Source: Gammaproteobacteria bacterium (lineage in GTDB: Bacteria; Pseudomonadota; Gammaproteobacteria; Pseudomonadales; Pseudohongiellaceae). From it: DNA of 24,281 nt. This document shows, piece after piece, positions 24,133 to 24,281 of this stretch (within the stretch, counting starts at the first letter, position 1; each line of letters starts with the position of its first letter). The notes beneath the pieces are model-generated. The model ran no database searches. It was not told the origin of the DNA and saw only the letters and a program-made list of their open reading frames with translations. A program made the translations under genes and the position numbers. The DNA lies in assembly GCA_947377625.1 (NCBI GenBank), contig CANCGR010000002.1:1-24281 (forward strand), given 5' to 3'.

Positions 24133-24281
24133 CTAAACTTCAAGCTCCAGCAGCGTCAGAAACAGCCGCGCATCAAACTCAAGCTGGTGATAGTGCGGCA
24201 GCATGTGTTCGCACAGTTTGTAAAAATCCTTGTTGTGTTCCTTTTCCTTCAGATGAGCCAGCTCGTGCACCACGATCATCT
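24133..24281 (-). CDS. YgjP-type (DUF45) zinc metallopeptidase, C-terminal part only
   Basis: Only the last 48 residues are in the window; the gene runs off the right edge. They read VVHELAHLKEKEHNKDFY and then EHMLPHYHQLEFDARLF, ending in LELEV. The HELAH zinc motif followed by HxxxFY and a conserved LPxYH matches the end of the YgjP/M48-like family of cytoplasmic metal-dependent hydrolases. The stop is TAG (minus strand of 24133-24135). Function in the family is not established. Confidence 0.85.
   Translation of the reverse strand, partial: MIVVHELAHLKEKEHNKDFYKLCEHMLPHYHQLEFDARLFLTLLELEV

Noticed and set aside
1..24281. CRISPR arrays, tRNA genes, insertion sequences, prophage or integration sites
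   Set aside because: No regularly spaced repeats, tRNA-like cloverleaf, transposase or integrase reading frame, or terminal repeats were seen on either strand.

Overview
The window looks like a chromosomal stretch from a moderately GC-rich Gammaproteobacterium. The taxonomic hints are close YgiQ and SrkA homologues, a DUF1722 gene directly upstream of phrB as in E. coli ybgA-phr, and HemJ rather than HemG or HemY. The genus cannot be named from sequence alone. I find 20 protein-coding genes, two of them cut by the window edges. There are no tRNA or rRNA genes, no insertion sequences and no CRISPR array. No gene-free stretch exceeds about 175 bases.

Left part (1-7436): a 5'-truncated EAL-HDOD signalling protein; the radical SAM protein YgiQ; and, on the opposite strand, a translationally coupled hemH-hemJ pair for the last two steps of haem synthesis. 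A DUF523-DUF1722 (TudS/YbgA-type) protein follows, overlapping a class I CPD photolyase by 4 nt. Middle (7420-9688): a compact minus-strand operon encodes a membrane SPFH/band-7 protein, an Arc-type ribbon-helix-helix protein and a DUF4177 protein. Its AT-rich promoter carries a 9-bp perfect inverted repeat, which suggests a self-regulated membrane module. Next come a divergent cupin gene and a small secreted protein of unknown function.

Efflux region (9745-13966): an RND permease and its membrane fusion protein lie in the order mfp-rnd on the minus strand. A perfect TetR-like palindrome sits in front of the operon. Right part (14105-24281): SrkA kinase, a periplasmic pitrilysin-like M16 protease, an EamA transporter and a GntP-type permease. 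A two-gene secreted module follows: a DUF6265 protein and a roughly 1000-residue protein with two pectate-lyase-superfamily (GH55-like) beta-helices plus a C-terminal NHL/SMP-30-like propeller. The window ends in the C-terminal part of a YgjP-type zinc metallopeptidase on the minus strand.

Most genes are housekeeping or stress functions. The two places that best deserve attention as poorly described systems are the SPFH-RHH-DUF4177 operon with its operator-like promoter, and the GntP / DUF6265 / GH55-propeller locus. Functions proposed for these as systems are inference.
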